Shown one piece after another: positions 1 to 13,900 of a stretch of DNA of 64,000 nt. Under the pieces are notes generated by a model. It had not been told where the DNA came from. It saw only the letters and a program-made list of their open reading frames with translations, and made no database searches. This DNA comes from Cyclina sinensis (lineage: Eukaryota > Mollusca > Bivalvia > Venerida > Veneridae). The DNA lies in NCBI GenBank assembly GCA_012932295.1, contig JAAONU010000001.1:44861134-44925133 (forward strand). Direction: 5' to 3'. The translations under genes were made by a program, and so were the position numbers. Position 1 is the stretch's first letter. Every line of letters begins with the position of its first letter.

Positions 1-3000
1 ATCAAAAAAGTAGTCTCCTGGTGGAATATGTGTATTGGAAGAGACTGGGACTGTTATTCTGCACTAGTTATGTATCAAGCATTAGAGAGATCTCAGGTTT
101 AAAATGTGAAATGAATTAAGTTATCTTTCAAAGGAATTTTACACTTAATCATCAAACTTACATCAATACCACCTAATGACAGATGAATTTCTATTAAAGT
201 TATCAGTGAAACAAAAAAGTTTAATGGCAGATATTTGATTTCAAGCTTCAGCTCACTATCTGTTAGACATTTAATAAAGACAGAATAATTGATCGAAAAT
301 TTGTAATAAATCATAAACAGACTTTTATTGGAAACATTCTTTTAAGTTTTCAAACATGTCAGTAGAAAATGACCCTATGAAATATCTCTGATATACAAAT
401 ACCTGATAATCACTGAAAAACAGTGCATTAAGCAACTGAAAACCATTTATCGCTTTGAATAAATAAAACCTCAATTGATTAAATACAATAAGCACTCGCT
501 ATATCATGGTCTCGATGATTTAAGATTGATCGAAGTCTCTACTATTGGGACAAGAGCGTGATTTAAAAATCTCTATTGGTTACATTTACATCATCGTAAA
601 CAACAAAAGTGTGCGAGTGAAACATAAGAAGGAAATCTAACTTATTACAGTCTGAATTGAGTTTCTTTGTATAACAAGTAAACGAATCGATGCCAGACAG
701 CGCTAAACTAGACTTTATTACCAAAAAGTTATGACTTTAATGTACTGAATTATCAGAAATTGTAATACTAGTTTTATCTAAATAAATGTAAGTGAAATGT
801 TAGAAATCACTTCCACCTGATTGAATAACTTTTTGCTTTACTTTGTTATACAAATACATTATCAATGAAATATAATCTTTCAAGTAATTGAATGAAGGAA
901 GGAAGATTCAAGTTCTGTTCTGGGTTGATAAAAATATGAGGGAGTATTTCCATTATGAAAGCCTGTAAGGGTTGGATTGGGAATAAATGATGTAGTAAGC
1001 CTTTGCAACAATCAATTCATTAACAGGTTTAAAGAAATGTATGAAAAACTGTTAAAGAATACTAAACTTAAAACTGTATTACCTAAAACTTCAATGTTCT
1101 CTCTAAACTCTCCATCTATAAACATATCTTAACTTACAGACACCATGATGGCAAATCTGTATCTCAGATAAGCCTATCCTAAAACTTATAACAGCCAAGA
1201 TGTAAGAGAGACATACCAGTATTTAAACACCAAAGGAGACTCAAACCCTCGGGCTGAACAATGCAATAAATTATTGACAGCTGTTTAGACTGATAAAAAT
1301 AACAGTTTTGAAGACTTTTTATGACAGAGAAAAAGAGTGAAGAAAGAAGGGGAAGACCTGCATACATAGCTCACCTGAGAATCTTATATTTCTATATAAA
1401 AAACATAGAATGTGGACATATAAATGTGATTTTTGCAGGCAAGCTATATAACTATGAGCAATATTAATGTGTGTTAAAGTTGCTCTTCCAAGAAATTCAT
1501 TTCATCAAAATGCAGACAGATACAGACTCAAAACTGGGAGACTTTTTCATAGATGGCAGGCAACAGACACATGACCAATTCAAGTCAATATAACTCATAC
1601 AGCAGCAGTTTATATAGTCAGAATGGTTTGCTAGTATTAATCTCAGGTGAGCTATTAACTGGTTTATTTATATCAAGCTTAGGGAGCACAGAAAATAGGA
1701 TATAGGTGAAAGAAGGTTCTAACATCCTCCTGGGAAATGGGATTTTTTTCTTTGATCAACTTTAAGAAAAAAATGTGACAAAGCATTTGGAAAGGAATGA
1801 AACTGAAGTGGAATTTATCTGTGTATCTCTACCAAAACAAGGGGAAAGAAAAATACAAAATTGCTGTGATACTGGTGATAAAGCCGTCTCTACCATCATT
1901 AATTTGCAAGTCCTGTGAAATTTTTGAACACATCTAAGAAATGCCTATTATTCTTATTCGGTTATTGCTTGCATGAAACTTGTTTTGAACTTTAAAATTT
2001 AGCATACTAAGTAAGAAATTCAGTTACCATAACAACTAACAGCGTAATAAGACAAAAAATCAGAGTAAAATACAACTGATGAATTAATGGCAATTTTATT
2101 TCACTGACACATGACCTTAAAATATAACTGTTCAATTTTGATTTTATAATAATGAAGATGCTGCAATAATGATATGGGTGAAAGTCAGTGATGTTTCAGT
2201 ATTTTGTTGCAATATAACATAATTAAGCATTTACCATATAATAGCGTATTTTCTTTCAGACTATTTGTGCTACATAATTTGTGTATATATCAGTTAGGGC
2301 TGACTGACTGAAACATGCATATTCATGCTCACATGATACACTGACCCCTCCTATAATATACACTTATGCGTGCATATGAATTTGTCACAATCTTACCCTT
2401 ATCCAACGTGCTTTCCTGGCCTAGAAATCAAACAGTACACAAACTGCATGCGTTAACAAATCAAACAACAACAACAATCACACATGACAATCAAAGTCGG
2501 CAAAAAAGAAGTAAAATACACAGCATACTGTATTATGAATACTCATAAACATGCAATACACATGTGCATATTTTTTTTCAAGTTTACTTACATGGCTAGC
2601 AGATTTACTTTTTGATGCCTATTTTCAAGTAATGTACAAAAATTAATGTATATGTGTAAGTACGGAATATTTTTTTTTTTAACATTTAATAGTGGATCAC
2701 TGACTGCAAATACTTCTGTCTATAGCAGTACTAAGGGCTAATTTAAAATGTCACCTAAATTATGCCGCAGACATACAGCAATTATTCTATCATTCATTTT
2801 TATATTTTACATCCTGGAACGACTATTTAAACACCAAGAAAGCCATATTATAGGTTTAAAAAAGTGTTGATAATTCTTATTTGGTATTCATTTCCCATGA
2901 CAAAATAAATGCTAACTTTCTCAATAAGAAATTGCGAGGTACCACCGTTAAATTCAACTTGAACAATTAATGTATTCACATGCATAGGTAAGTGCTAACA

Positions 3001-4204
3001 ATAAGGCAGTCTGAAAGCGTAAAACTTAATTGTAACAAAACAGGTAAAAGAGACATATGTCATAAATAACACAAGTGAATTCACATTGAACTGCACAATA
3101 ATCAATTATACCAGGTACGCAAGCTTTAAGTAACAATCTTAGGGAGAAAAAAAATGTTTGAAGACTTCATGAAGTCAGACACAGCTTTCAAACGTATGAA
3201 TAAAAAAACACAAGATATAAAAAATCTGATATGTCAGCATGTATATCATAAGGTATTTTTTGTAGAGTTTTAAGTATCTCTTTATAATCTCTCTTCAATA
3301 CTTGATTTAATTTGCTGTCATTGTCTCTCGATTATGTACTATCTTCCGAGAGTACTTGTCTACAAAAATATATCACTTAAACTGTGTCTATGTTTGTTTT
3401 TAAATCATAAGTTGTGATAGTTTATCCTAATCCCTATATCATTTCAGAGCCAGGGAAAGATATGAACATAACATGTTTTGATTGGAATTTTACAAGCTAC
3501 AGCCTGACATGTTAAAGACACGTATAAAATCTGAATTATATGGTCAGGTTTTTAACTAAACACAATCAAGAGTCTTCAGCACCTTTTGGTGGAGCTTTCA
3601 GTTTAAGATGTCTGAAGATTAAATGAACTCTAATAACACTGCCAATACAAATAGAAGGTTTTGTCCCACAAAAAGGTATTTCAGGAGAACAAAAATTGTA
3701 GATATAGCCAAAAGTCTTCTGTTCATTTTGAACAAGTACTTTTTGTTGTTCACTGCCATGTTTTAATAAATCTATTGTTTTTACACCAATAACTTAATAA
3801 CAAAAGTGCACTAGATAGCAGCAGCTGGACAGCCTCGGGGCCATAATTATTGCAGCACTGTTTTATATCTCCAGTTGACACTTTTGATAAACTGTTATCT
3901 TCACTTAATTAGATCGGTTCTTATGAGTAGACTCAAGCAGCAATTTTAAAGCTATACTAGTAATTAAACATACAAATTCCACAAACACAGCAGCATTATT
4001 TCACATCATAAATTTTATATTTACATTCACTGCCTTACATGTTTTCTCTGAAATGAATATGGTGTTCTAAGGCAAAGCATCGTAACAATGACAACAACAA
4101 CACTAACAATTATTCCTGTCATAATTACCGTATTAAACAAATATCTTCACATGTTACAGTAGTTTTTGTAAGGGCTTGGAATGAATGTTTATAATATTCT
4201 GATA
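1..4204. other. AT-rich non-coding stretch (probable intron or 3' part of the QRICH2-like gene)
   Basis: No exon could be supported here. The QRICH2-like gene on the minus strand must continue through or past this stretch, because its last visible exon (4997-5152) ends at a good splice donor in an open frame. Short donor/acceptor-bounded open stretches on the minus strand (near 1145-1185, 2590-2620 and 3560-3610) are too short or out of phase to accept. No tandem array or tRNA was seen. Confidence 0.5.
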
Positions 4205-4646
4205 TTTAAAGCAACTGACTCGCAGTTTGGCCGATGATGCATAAAAAAGAAAATGTTTATACGTATAGAAAGTATAGTTGTAATTGTGAAGAATATATGT
4301 AAACTAAATTAATGTCACATTTTTTGTTACAGAAATGCATCATGATATAAAGTTATAGACACTTTTATCAGTAAAAAATTTACCCTGCTAGTCATGGGGT
4401 AAAATACTCTCTTTATATTGTTAAGTTTTAGTGTATGTAATAACTAGTCTGTATGGCTCAGTGCTTCAGTTTACTGCCTTATTTTAACTGACTGGATTGG
4501 CATGGGTTCAGCTGTTGAAATCATTATTTGTCTTCAGTGTTCATGGTGTATAGAAGCATAAAATTATGTTTTTTCAATAGTATACTAACTTTTCTTTAAT
4601 CAAAAAAAATTTTTTTTAGCCAAATTCTGTGAGTCAGTAGCTTTAA
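4205..4646. mobile_element. TTAA-flanked inverted-repeat element with tRNA-like promoter, copy without the large insertion
   Basis: The ends are inverted repeats of about 20 bp: the left end reads TTTAAAGCAACTGACTCGCA and the right end is its near-complement, finishing GTAGCTTTAA. TTAA lies inside both termini, which would suit piggyBac-type target duplication (inference). The interior has an A-box-like tract (tggctcagtgctt, near 4455) and a degraded B-box. A second copy at 13701-15213 shares these ends and most of the interior but carries an insertion of about 1.1 kb. The element appears non-autonomous, as no ORF is present. Confidence 0.6.
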
Positions 4647-4996
4647 GAAAATTGTCTCTTATTACTCAATACAATTTTTTTTATACCTTTATAAGCTGTT
4701 TAGGAACTATTATTCTACTCACTACTGGCTGTTCATTACTCAAGTCTGTTAAAATAAACAACTTTCTAGTAATCAAATTAGTTGGGAAAGGAAAATAAAT
4801 ATAACTTCTACATTCTCAAAAGCATTCCTATTTTGGGCACACTGCTAGTTCAGACTATGGGTGGAGTCATGCATTTCAAATTTATTCACCTGATTTATTT
4901 CTTTTCTTGTTTACTCTTCATACTACTTCACTGTTAAACAGGGCACTTTTTTCTACAGAAACCAAAATAAAAAACAACAACAACAGAATAACTTAC

Positions 4997-7900
4997 TGGT
5001 TCTGTTTGACTAGACATTTCAATGACGACTCTCTCTTGAGGTGTGAGGTCATCCCGTATTCCTCTAAGTGCATCCTCTAGGGCTGGCCAAGTTACAAATG
5101 TGCTAAATTCTTCTGGTGTTGGGAGCTGGCTGAACTTTTCATTAAGGTCTTTCTAAAACAAGAAAAATTGAAATATTGAAAATTCAAAAGGGATAAATAG
5201 GATATTGATTATTCACCATATTTGTACAGAATAATTTATCGGAGATATACTTACAGATGAGGCACAATGAAGTTATTGTTCATGCTACATGTAAATAAAT
5301 ATAGTAATGCACCGATTTCTACAAATATACTGGAACAGGTAGAAAATCAACAAAGAAGTAAGCAGGGAAAATTTTAATTGCAGTCCATTAAGGTGAAGTT
5401 AGGGTTACCAGATATAATAAGAAGATGAAAAGGAAGTACTAGAATATCAGCTTTAAGGTGTGTCTTTAAAAACATTGAAAAAAAGGTATTGCAAAGGCAA
5501 AGTAAGAGACAATAGGTTTTCACATCCAGGTTGAGAAAATGGTTCTGTCCAGTAGAAGTGTGAGACTAAACGTTTAACAAGAGGGCCATGATGGCCCTGG
5601 ATCGCTCACCTGAGTACTTAGGTTTGCTGTTAAGCAGTATTTCATTTTTTAATTGAAAATATGTAAGTGCCTACAAACCAAATATGTAAAATATCAGTCA
5701 ATAAATAAAGGCTCTATGACAGAAAGTAGAAATATCTATTATAAGCTATGGTGACCTTGACCTTGACCCAGTGACCTCAAACCCTACCCATGGGTAGAGG
5801 TCCATGCAAGGAACCTCTATACTGAATATCAAAGATATTGGTCTATAAATGAAGGCTCTATGAGGTACAGTAGATAAATCTACTTTTAGCCTCTGTGACC
5901 TTTAACCTAATCCAATAATTTGAAAAAGCTTGATAAAGCTTGCTTCATGCCAAATTTTTAAAATTCTAGGTCTTGTGGTTTCAGACAAGAAGATTTTCTT
6001 CCATATTGTTATTTAAAACTTGTGACCCCTCGGGCGGGGCCAATAGTGACCCTAGGGACATTTTTCTAACAAACTTGGTAGAGGTCCACTAGACAATGCT
6101 ACACACCAAATATCTAAGCTCTATAACTTACGGTTTCTGACAAGAAGATTTTTTTTAGATTTTCTTATATAACTCTATGTAAAACTAGTGGCCCCTGGGG
6201 CGGGGCCATTTTTGACCCAGAGGACAGGATTTGAACAAACTTGGTAGAGGTCCACTAGACAATGCTTCACACCAAATATCTAAGCTCTATAACTTACGGT
6301 TTCTGACAAGAAGATTTTTTAAGATTTTCCTATATAACTCTATGTAAAACTAGTGGCCCCTGGGGCGGGCCATTTTTGACCCAGAGGCCAGGATTTGAAC
6401 AAACTTGGTAGAGGTCCACTAGACAATGCTACACACCAAATATCTAAGCTCTATAACTTACAGTTTCTGATAAGAAGATTTTTTTAAGATTTTCCTATAT
6501 AACTCTATGTAAAACAAGTGACCCCCCGGGCGGGGCCATTTTTGACCCAGAGGCCAGGATTTGAACAAACTTGGTAGAGGTCCACTAGACAATGCTACAT
6601 ATCAAATATCTTAACTGTAGGCCTTCTTGTTTCTGACAAGAAGATTTTTTAGTTTTTCCTATATAACTCTATGTAAAACAAGTGACCCCCGGGGCGGGGC
6701 CATTTTTGACCCAGAGGCCAGGATTTGAACAAATTTGGTAGAGATCCACTAGACAATGCTTCACACCACATATCTAAGCTCTATAACTTACGGTTTCTGA
6801 CAAGAAGATTTTTTAAGATTTTCCTATATAACTCTATGTAAAACTAGTGGCCCCTGGGGTGGGGCTATTTTTGACCCAGAGGACAGGATTTGAACAAACT
6901 TGGTAGAGGTTCACTAGACAATGCTACATACCAAATATCTAAGCTCTATAACTTACGGTTTCTGACAAGAAGATTTTTTAAGATTTTCCTATATAACTAT
7001 GTAAAACTAGTGGCCCCTGGGGCGGGGTCATTTTTGACCCAGAGGCCAGGATTTGAACAAACTTGGTAGAGGTCCACTAGACAATGCTACACACCAAATA
7101 TCTAAGCTCTATAACTTACGGTTTCTGACAAGAAGATTTTTTTAGATTTTCTTATATAACTCTATGTAAAACTAGTGGCCCCTGGGGCGGGGCCATTTTT
7201 GACCCAGAGGACAGGATTTGAACAAACTTGGTAGAGGTCCACTAGACAATGCTTCACACCAAATATCTAAGCTCTATAACTTACGGTTTCTGACAAGAAG
7301 ATTTTTTAAGATTTTCCTATATAACTCTATGTAAAACTAGTGGCCCCTGGGGCGGGGCCATTTTTGACCCAGAGGACAGGATTTGAACAAACTTGGTAGA
7401 GGTCCACTAGACAATGCTACACACCAAATATCTAAGCTCTATAACTTACAGTTTCTGATAAGAAGATTTTTTTAAGATTTTCCTATATAACTCTATGTAA
7501 AACAAGTGACCCCCCGGGCGGGGCCATTTTTGACCCAGAGGCCAGGATTTGAACAAACTTGGTAGAGGTCCACTAGACAATGCTACATACCAAATATCTT
7601 AACTGTAGGCCTTCTTGTTTCTGACAAGAAGATTTTTTAGTTTTTCCTATATAACTCTATGTAAAACAAGTGACCCCCGGAGCAGGGCCATTTTTGACCC
7701 AGAGGCCAGGATTTGAACAAATTTGGTAGAGGTCCACTAGACAATGCTTCACACCAAATATCTAAGCTCTATAACTTAGGGTTTCTGACAAGAAGATTTT
7801 TTAAGATTTTCCTAAATAACTCTATCTAAAACTAGTGGCCCCTGGGGCGGGGCCATTTTTGACCCAGAGGACAGGATTTGAACAAACTTGGTAGAGGTTC

Positions 7901-10900
7901 ACTAGACAATGCTACACACCAAATATCTAAGCTCTATAACTTACGGTTTCTGACAAGAAGATTTTTTAAGATTTTCCTATATAACTATGTAAAACTAGTG
8001 GCCCCTGGGGCGGGGCCATTTTTGACCCAGAGGACAGGATTTGAACAAACTTGGTAGAGGTCCACTAGACAATGCTACACACCAAATATCTAAGCTCTAT
8101 AACTTACGGTTTCTGACAAGAAGATTTTTTTAAAGATTTTCCTATATAACTCTATGTAAAACAAGTGACCCCCGGGGCGGGGCCATTTTTGACCCAGAGG
8201 CCAGGATTTGAACAAACTTGGTAGAGGTCCACTAGACAATGCTACATACCAAATATCTTAACTCTAGACCTTGTGGTTTCTGACAAGAAGATTTTCAAGT
8301 TTTCCCTATATAACTCTATGTAAAATCAACTGACCCCTGGGGTGGGGTCAGTTTTGTCCCCAGGGACATAATTTGAACAAACTTGGTAGAGGTCCACTAG
8401 ATGATGCTTCATACCAAATATCAAAGCTCCAGGCCTTGTGGTTTCGGAGAAGAAGATTTTTAAAAATCCAACTTATAAAATCTATTTTTAGCTCCAGTGA
8501 ACCAGAAATGCAATGGACCAGAACCATTTGAACAATCTTGGTAGAGCTTCATGCAAGGAACATCCCAGGCAAGTTTCATTAAATTTGCCCCATTGGTTTC
8601 AGAGGAGATGTCGTTTGAATGAAAAGTTGAGGACGGACGGACGGACGGACGGACGACGGAAGACGGACAAAGACCGATCAGAAAAGCTCACCCTGAGCAC
8701 TTTGTGCTCAGGTGAGCTAAAAATGCACCAAACAGGGAAGAGGCTCGGTCGTTTACAGACCTGAGGTTAATAAGCTGAAAAATAAGTAATAGCTAGTACA
8801 AAAGGAAGTCAGACTTAGGACACTACCAGTAACATATGACATACAAAGAAGGAAGAGTGGATCAAAGAAACAGTAAAATTAGAAGCAATTTCTATAAAAC
8901 TGGACAAAAACAGAGAGGAAGAATGATGTAATGAGAAGATGAAGAGATAGGAATGACTAAGTAAAGCAGAGTCAGTTGGACTTTAATGTGCAATAGTTCT
9001 CTACACACCAGATATAAACTGGCTAATTATTCTCCTAAAGTAGACAAGTGAGTCAGCAAATCAAGTTTCTATGTTTCTATAATTATACCATTGAATGTGT
9101 AGCGTTAGGAATAAATGACAGAATTTTTACATAAGTACAATTACTAACTAATTTGGATTATTGATTAGTAAACTAGCATATAATGACAGTTAGTGATCAA
9201 AAATGCTGATATATTACGCTCAGGGTTTTTCATGCAAGACTACCCTATTTAGGTTTGGTTTGGTTTGATTGGGGTTTAATTCCAGTTTAACAGCTAAGGT
9301 CATATCCTGGCAGTCAGTCCACCTAACCAGTGTTCCTGGGTATCCAACCAGTTTACAAACCAATTTTTCTTCAAGTGACTGACTACTTCCTCACTTGCTT
9401 CAGAGGTGAGGGCCAAATGACCTACAGATTAATTATCACAGAGAAATTTTGCCAGCCCTGATGGGAACTGAACCGGGATCGTCAAGATTGACAATCCGAT
9501 GCTCTACCGCTTGAGCTAGCCGGGCTTGCACCCTATTTAGGTCAATGGTACATAGAACTTAATGTTTCAATTTTCAACAACTATATACCCAACTGGAGTG
9601 ACTGCATCATTTTGCATAAAGGCTTTCTGTTCAGAATTTATTTACTGCTTTTTAATATGGTGTGGAAAACCAAAGGAATAAATTTGTGCTGAAAATATCC
9701 AAAATATTCAAACCTATTCAACTAATATGATGGAACAATACTTAGTTTGTTTGGTGACAGAAACCATTTTTAATCAGCTTATGGAAGAAAAACTATTATG
9801 AAACTTTTAAAGTTTCATTTTTCAAACAAATTTGTGATTAATGTGCAAATTTAGTTAAGTGTTTCATTCTGCTTATATTCTTTCTGATTAAAATTAAATG
9901 TAGATATTATTTAATGTTCTGGAAATAAAATGCTGAAGTGCACTTAATACACCTCAAAATAAAATTTTCAATACACCTTTCAATGGAATTGAATTTCTCT
10001 TTTTGCCAAATCATTTAATTATTCCAGCTGAGGGCCCAGAAGGTTCTCTTGTGAAATCTTTCAGCAGGAAATTAAAAAAGACCAAATATACCCGCTCTGA
10101 CTGATCCTCCATTCTGATATTGGAGACCAAAACTTCATAAGGTTGGTACTTTTACCCCTTTGCTCTGTGTCAGATCAGAAGTTGTACATTCTTATAAAAT
10201 CTGACATACAGATAAGTATATTAAGACTTACTGTGATATTCTCTAGTTCTGCCAATCTCTTCTTTAAATCATCAAGGTTTAACTGGAATGGAAAAGAGAC
10301 ATTTTAAAGGAAAGTATAAATAAAATACTACAAAGCCTTATTCAAAGAAAGAAATAACAAAAGGAAAAGATAAAAATAGCTTTGTCTTGCAATACAATAA
10401 AGGCTGCCATAGCAGAACATGCATAACCTTTGACAGCAGAAAAAACTGGAATTTGCCCTTATACTAAATACCACTGCCTCAATTATATTTTTCAAGCTTT
10501 CCTCACAAGTCTCTCACCTGCCAGTATAAAGGTATCTGGGTTAAAACTTTCTTGGAAAGTTTGACCTTGACCTTTTACCTAATTTAGGTAATGAATGCCA
10601 TTTAAAATGTGCACTTAACATTTCAAGGTCATTGATCAGCCACAGAATTTAATATTATAATAAATCAGAAGGTAATTTAGGTTTACTTGACAAGGATACC
10701 AATGTCACTTACTGAAATTAATTTTTTTTTGTGAAGATTTTATCAGATTAAGGCTGCCAGTAATCCATTCCACTTGTTCACAAAATGTGGTGGTAATTTT
10801 ATAGGTCATTTTGTTATATTATGTTGCTTTCTTGAAAAGGGATTTAGAGTTACAAAAGCTCTACCATAGCTTAGACTTAGAGTTAAGAAGTTTTCCAAAA

Positions 10901-13900
10901 CTTTGATTTTTTATTGCCAAAAAAATAATTCTTCCAATAAAATTAAAAACAAAACAGAATGAAACAAAAAAATATTTCAAGTAGGCACACAAACATGACT
11001 TCTTTTGTTTTTCTTCATTTTTTTTTGAAGAAGTCTTAAGGCAAACTATGTTTATAAACTAAAAGAAATATAAATAAAAAGACTAAAAAATAGTCCATGT
11101 TTGGATGCTCTTTACCATTTTATTTTATATTTATTTAATTTTTTTTCTGAAATTCATTGCTCAGCTAAAACAAGGTATCATGTTTTGTGCAACTTCATTG
11201 ACACCTTTTTTTTCTAGAATTATCTGAAATTGTACTCATATGCTGCAAAAACATGACCAATAGTGGTACATCAATAATATTAGTCAATCAGAAAAGCAAT
11301 AAAAATATTTGGCCTAAGTAATATACTTACTCCTTTAAGTTGGTCTTGTAGAAGTTTATTTGCATCTTTTAGGTCTTTAATTTCTTTCATCATGTCCTCT
11401 ATCATTGAAAATAACTGAAATAGAAAAGGGCATGAATTGTGAAATAACATGCACATGCTAGTTCACATTCTTCTGAAATCACTGCCATTGTACCTTATAC
11501 ATGGCTGTGTGAGAAATTAAATGACAACTGTTACTATTTTTTACTGGCCTTGGTTTGAAATAAGAATAATAAAGGTGGACAATATATTTACTCTCTAGCA
11601 ATCCCTATCTTGACCTCGGAGAGCCTACAAATTCTCTATACAACAACAGCAAGCATAAACTTTGCTCTTTTATACAAACAGTTGTTTAGACATGTTTTCC
11701 ATCTCTTTTAATCTTTCTAAAACAGAAATTAATGAGGTATTGCACTTTTCTTTTTCCTCCTTCCCCAAATACAAGGGTGAAGTTCTTGCCTTTTCCAATT
11801 AAGGAAAGCCTTGGACGATTACTGCAAACTTTTGCTTTAGACCATCTATAGATGTTAAATGGCTAATAATACACTTAAATCTTAGAGAATTGTAATGCAT
11901 TTTCAGAAACAGATAATTATAGGCAAATTGGAACATCAAATATCATCCTCTACTTTTTTTTACACATACCAATCCAGATATGGCTTTTACTTATTTACAG
12001 ATACATCAATTTGCATATCTCATTAACATAAATCTACATATTAAGTGATTTCTCTAACAAGATTGATTGAATTATCAGATTACTAAGCTGGATGGAATGG
12101 CACTAGACTGTTATATCAATACTGTTTTGGACCTTTTTCTCTAAACTTTGCCCAGTTTTGTTCTAAATATACTTAGAAGCATATAAAAATATACTATCCA
12201 CTCACTAAATGTTTTTACAGGACATAAATGATCCACCCAGAATACTTTTAACTGATAAAACGTTCAGCTACTAGAAGGTGGGGCACATTTTGATATTACG
12301 CTAAAATTTCTGGACCAAAGAAGTGTTTTTGTAGGTATACAGTAAATTTCACAAAGTTCAGTATTCTCCCCATCTTTGATGTCCCCTTTCACAAGACCCA
12401 TACAAGCTTGACTACTTAAATGATTTCAGTATTTTTCTCATACAGGAATGTAACATCAAGTAAACATAAACTGCTTTCCAAAGAGCTACATAAGTTTGCT
12501 TAAGTTAATGGTTGTATAGACATTTTATAAATTCTGTACTTCATATACCACCTGTTTATCATACTTAATTCACCGGATACATTTGTAAATTACAGTAGTT
12601 CTCCAATCAACCATGAATTATTTAAAAGCATATTCATCTTGGCTATTTTATAGAAACACCTCATTCTCAAGTGCCAAGTTAAGGTACGGTATGTAAATAT
12701 AAAATCCACACGCCCAATTTAGTCATTGCTGAAGTTGCTTGTGATAAAGTTATTGACAAACAGAGGCGTCAAAACACTCTGAAGTGTTTAGGTGTAATAA
12801 TTTCAGAAAATAAAGTTACCGATGAATTAAAAGGCTCATTAAGAATGAATTATATCTTTAATGCAGTCAAGCAGTGGAAAAAAAGGCATATCAATTCACT
12901 TAAGAATGTGCTTGTAATATTTTTTGTTTTGTAAATCATCTTAAGGCTTTGATTTATTATATTTCAAGATGATTCATTGTAATAAAAAGTGGCATTTTAG
13001 CAGCTTGTGTAAATTTACAAGCAACCATATTTTCTTTTATTCATATTAACTAAGTTTGGAAAAAAACCAACATTATTTCAACTGTAAAATTATCTGCTGC
13101 AATTCACGTTAGCCTAAGGTAATGATTAATGATGATACGACCTTGTCACCCTAATTTAACCATGGTATATTAAACAAGTAACAAATTACTGACCATGGTT
13201 AAAACATAACCATGGTCAAACCAGGATGAAGACATGGTTTAAGTTTTTGATAACAATGGTCAAAGCAAGGAAAACAGCACACTGGAATGTTCAGTATAAA
13301 TAGTGCATTAATGGACTGTTTACAGCTAGCACTGCTGAATTTAAACACTGTCTTACTATTATATTAATCTTTTTGAAAATGGTCATTATCATTACCATGT
13401 TGTTTACAGAACAGTGATTACTTTATCAATTTCTTACCAAGAATAACCATGGTCATTATACTGTTACTATGGTCTGTACTGACATGACCATAGCTGTTTT
13501 AGTTCTATAGTAAGACAGTCTGCCATGTTTGAATTTCCACTTTTCTGGTCCTGAACCACGGCCAAACTTAGAAAGAGTGTTTGTACGTACACAGTTCATC
13601 ATTGTAAACCAAGTTCATTTCTAAGAATAACACTGTCCATAAAATTATTGAAAATTAAATGGCCATGCTGTTGGTTTATAAATGTTTAACATGAGTTTCT
13701 TTTAAAGGGACTGACTCACAGATGGGCCGACGAAAAAACTAGAACTGTGTCCATAGGACACCGATGCCCCCACTATGCATAAGTGCTCATAAACAAGAGC
13801 ATGTATATCCTGTATGTAAGATTTTTTCTGTACATATACCTAAAATGATCTACAGGTAACCTTATGTACATATTAAATTAAATTACAAATGTAAAATTTA

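Noticed and set aside
2592..2618. 27-bp minus-strand segment (ASKSKSASH) between AG and gtaagt
   Set aside because: The acceptor lacks a pyrimidine tract and the segment is too short to support without transcripts.
3560..3610. Minus-strand terminal-exon-like segment (HLKLKAPPKGAEDS, stop) after a good acceptor
   Set aside because: Its phase does not fit the phase-0 chain of the QRICH2-like gene and I do not recognise the sequence; it could be real only with an unseen upstream exon.
8513..8764. 83-codon plus-strand open frame with RTDGRTDGRRKTDKDR
   Set aside because: It is a translation of the repeat end and its GGAC microsatellite; similar text occurs at other repeat copies.
9450..9530. 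Possible tRNA gene on the minus strand
   Set aside because: Promoter boxes are present but the acceptor stem does not close and the sequence runs into a SINE body.
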